Positions 63,266 through 64,000 of a stretch of 64,000 nt of DNA are shown one piece after another. Location: contig NC_057861.1 in NCBI RefSeq assembly GCF_019393635.1, positions 190,728,026-190,792,025 of the forward strand, given 5' to 3'. The notes under the pieces are model-generated. The model was not told the DNA's origin. It saw only the letters and a list, made by a program, of their open reading frames with translations, and did no database searches. The number at the start of each line of letters is the position of its first letter. Position 1 is the first letter of the stretch. Source of the DNA: Dromiciops gliroides (taxonomy: Eukaryota > Chordata > Mammalia > Microbiotheria > Microbiotheriidae). Made by a program: the position numbers and the translations under genes.

Positions 63266-63329
63266 CGAGCTGTGATTCAGGAACTTGCTAGAGCCAAGGA
63301 GAAGGATTCCATTTCTAGATTTTTTATTC

Positions 63330-63838
63330 TTTTTTTTTTTTAAAGAATGATTTTATTTTATTTTTCGATTGCATGTAAAAACAATTTAAACATTCACTTT
63401 TTATAATTTTTGAGTCCCAAATTCCTTCCCTTCCCCTCCATTAGAAGGCAAGCACTTTGATATAAATTATACATGTGCAGTCATGCAAAACATATTTCCA
63501 TATTAGCCATATTGCAAAAGAGAACACGGATGAAAAGAGGGGAAAAACGAAGAAAACAAGGAAAAATAGAGAAAGTTTTAAAAGCATGCTTTTATTTGCA
63601 TTCAGACTCCACCAGTTCTTTCTCTGGAGATGTAACATTTTTCCTCATAGTTCCTTTGGAACTGTCTTGGATTATCAAATTACTGAGAATAGCTAAGTCA
63701 TTCACAGTTGATCATCATTCAGTATTGCTCTTAATGTGTACAATGATCTGGCTCTACTCACTTCACTTTTCATCAGTTCATATACATCTTCCCAGGTTTT
63801 TCCGAAACCATTCTGCCTGTCATTTCTTTTAGCACAGT
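63330..63838 (-). mobile_element. Older L1 3' end, interrupted by a younger L1
   Basis: In reverse: A-tail, TTTTTACATGCAATCG, a C/T-rich tract at about 63423-63440, GATATAAATTATACATGTGC, then the ORF2 end region near 63640-63830. Frames are broken. Confidence 0.7.
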
Positions 63839-63840
63839 AG

Positions 63841-64000
63841 TTTTTTTTTAAATTAATAAAGTATTTTATTTTTTTCCGTTACATGTAAAGATAGTTCTCA
63901 TCTTTTGTTTATACAAGCTTTACAATTTCAGATTTTTCTCCCTCCCTCCCCTCCCTTCCCCCTCCCCTAGACAGCAGGTGTAATCCGATATAGGTTATAT
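63841..64000 (-). mobile_element. Younger L1 3' end, running off the window
   Basis: In reverse: AATAAA, GTTACATGTAAAGATAGTTC, a C/T-rich tract at 63940-63967, and GATATAGGTTATAT. It matches the 3' UTR at 48550-48695 closely, so it is a young copy inserted into the older L1. Its 5' part is outside the window. Confidence 0.85.

Larger units (their letters stand above)
55049..64000 (+). other. PARD6G: PARD6G intron 1 (first about 8.95 kb)
   Basis: It starts at the GTAAGC donor. No downstream segment encodes the expected next words (FGAEFRRFSL and the PB1 domain), so the acceptor lies outside the window. The first 2 kb is unique and GC-rich. After about 57190 the intron fills with LINE-2, MIR, MAR1, SINEs and L1 pieces. 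Open frames of 143 and 201 codons at 55543-55974 and 56334-56939 have no domain that I recognise and are probably chance. Confidence 0.8.

Noticed and set aside
55049-64000. Search for PARD6G exon 2 (PB1 domain)
   Set aside because: No + strand segment encodes FGAEFRRFSL-like or HGDLLPINNDDN-like text; intron 1 appears to continue past the window.

Overview
The window looks like nuclear DNA from a marsupial, most likely an Australian one. The main evidence is the interspersed repeats. There are many copies of a young tRNA-derived SINE of about 150 bp with an A-tail (WSINE1-like), MAR1-type CORE-SINEs ending in CAA repeats, MIR and LINE-2 in abundance, L1s of several ages, RTE-type LINEs with matching RTE-tailed SINEs, and CR1/L3 relics. 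Family names are assigned from memory of consensus features, not from a database search.

Only one host gene can be supported. The first coding exon of PARD6G lies at 54977-55048 on the + strand, inside a GC-rich, CpG-rich stretch (about 54330-55560) that should be its promoter. It ends at a consensus splice donor. No second exon is seen before 64000, so about 8.95 kb of intron 1 fills the right end of the window. Everything left of the promoter is upstream intergenic DNA made mainly of nested transposable elements.

Layout: 1-956 is the 3' end of an endogenous retrovirus (ERV-A: internal end, polypurine tract, 3' LTR). 1000-6890 is old repeat and unique DNA. 6887-7879 is an L1 3' end carrying a SINE. 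10110-10912 is an RTE LINE tail next to a 7SL-like fragment. 11741-11913 and 20884-21069 are two hAT MITEs. 14400-15480 is a HAL1-like remnant. 17650-20030 is a long LINE-2 that received a solo LTR and a SINE. 22991-24740 is an L1 3' end followed by an uninterrupted L1 reverse-transcriptase segment. 26067-29822 is a short, very young two-LTR endogenous retrovirus on the - strand (ERV-B). 31146-33543 holds two L1 3' ends. 36940-39540 is CR1/L3. 42758-44552 is a dense SINE cluster with a retrocopy-like insert. 48546-49588 is a young L1 3' end, and 49675-50290 is a BovB-type RTE. 54330-64000 is the PARD6G promoter, exon 1 and intron 1, including an L1 copy that kept its 5' end and lost its 3' end (60997-61911).

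The elements fit together as mobilisation partners. Three SINE classes share a related tRNA/CORE head but end like L1 (poly-A), RTE (CAA repeats) or LINE-2, and LINEs of all three kinds lie in the same window. The most unusual observations are the ERV-B primer-binding region, which resembles about 44 nt of tRNA-Arg rather than the usual 18, and the finding that ERV-A and ERV-B share their 3' internal DNA but not their LTRs. I found no CRISPR array, no functional tRNA or rRNA gene, and no second host gene.
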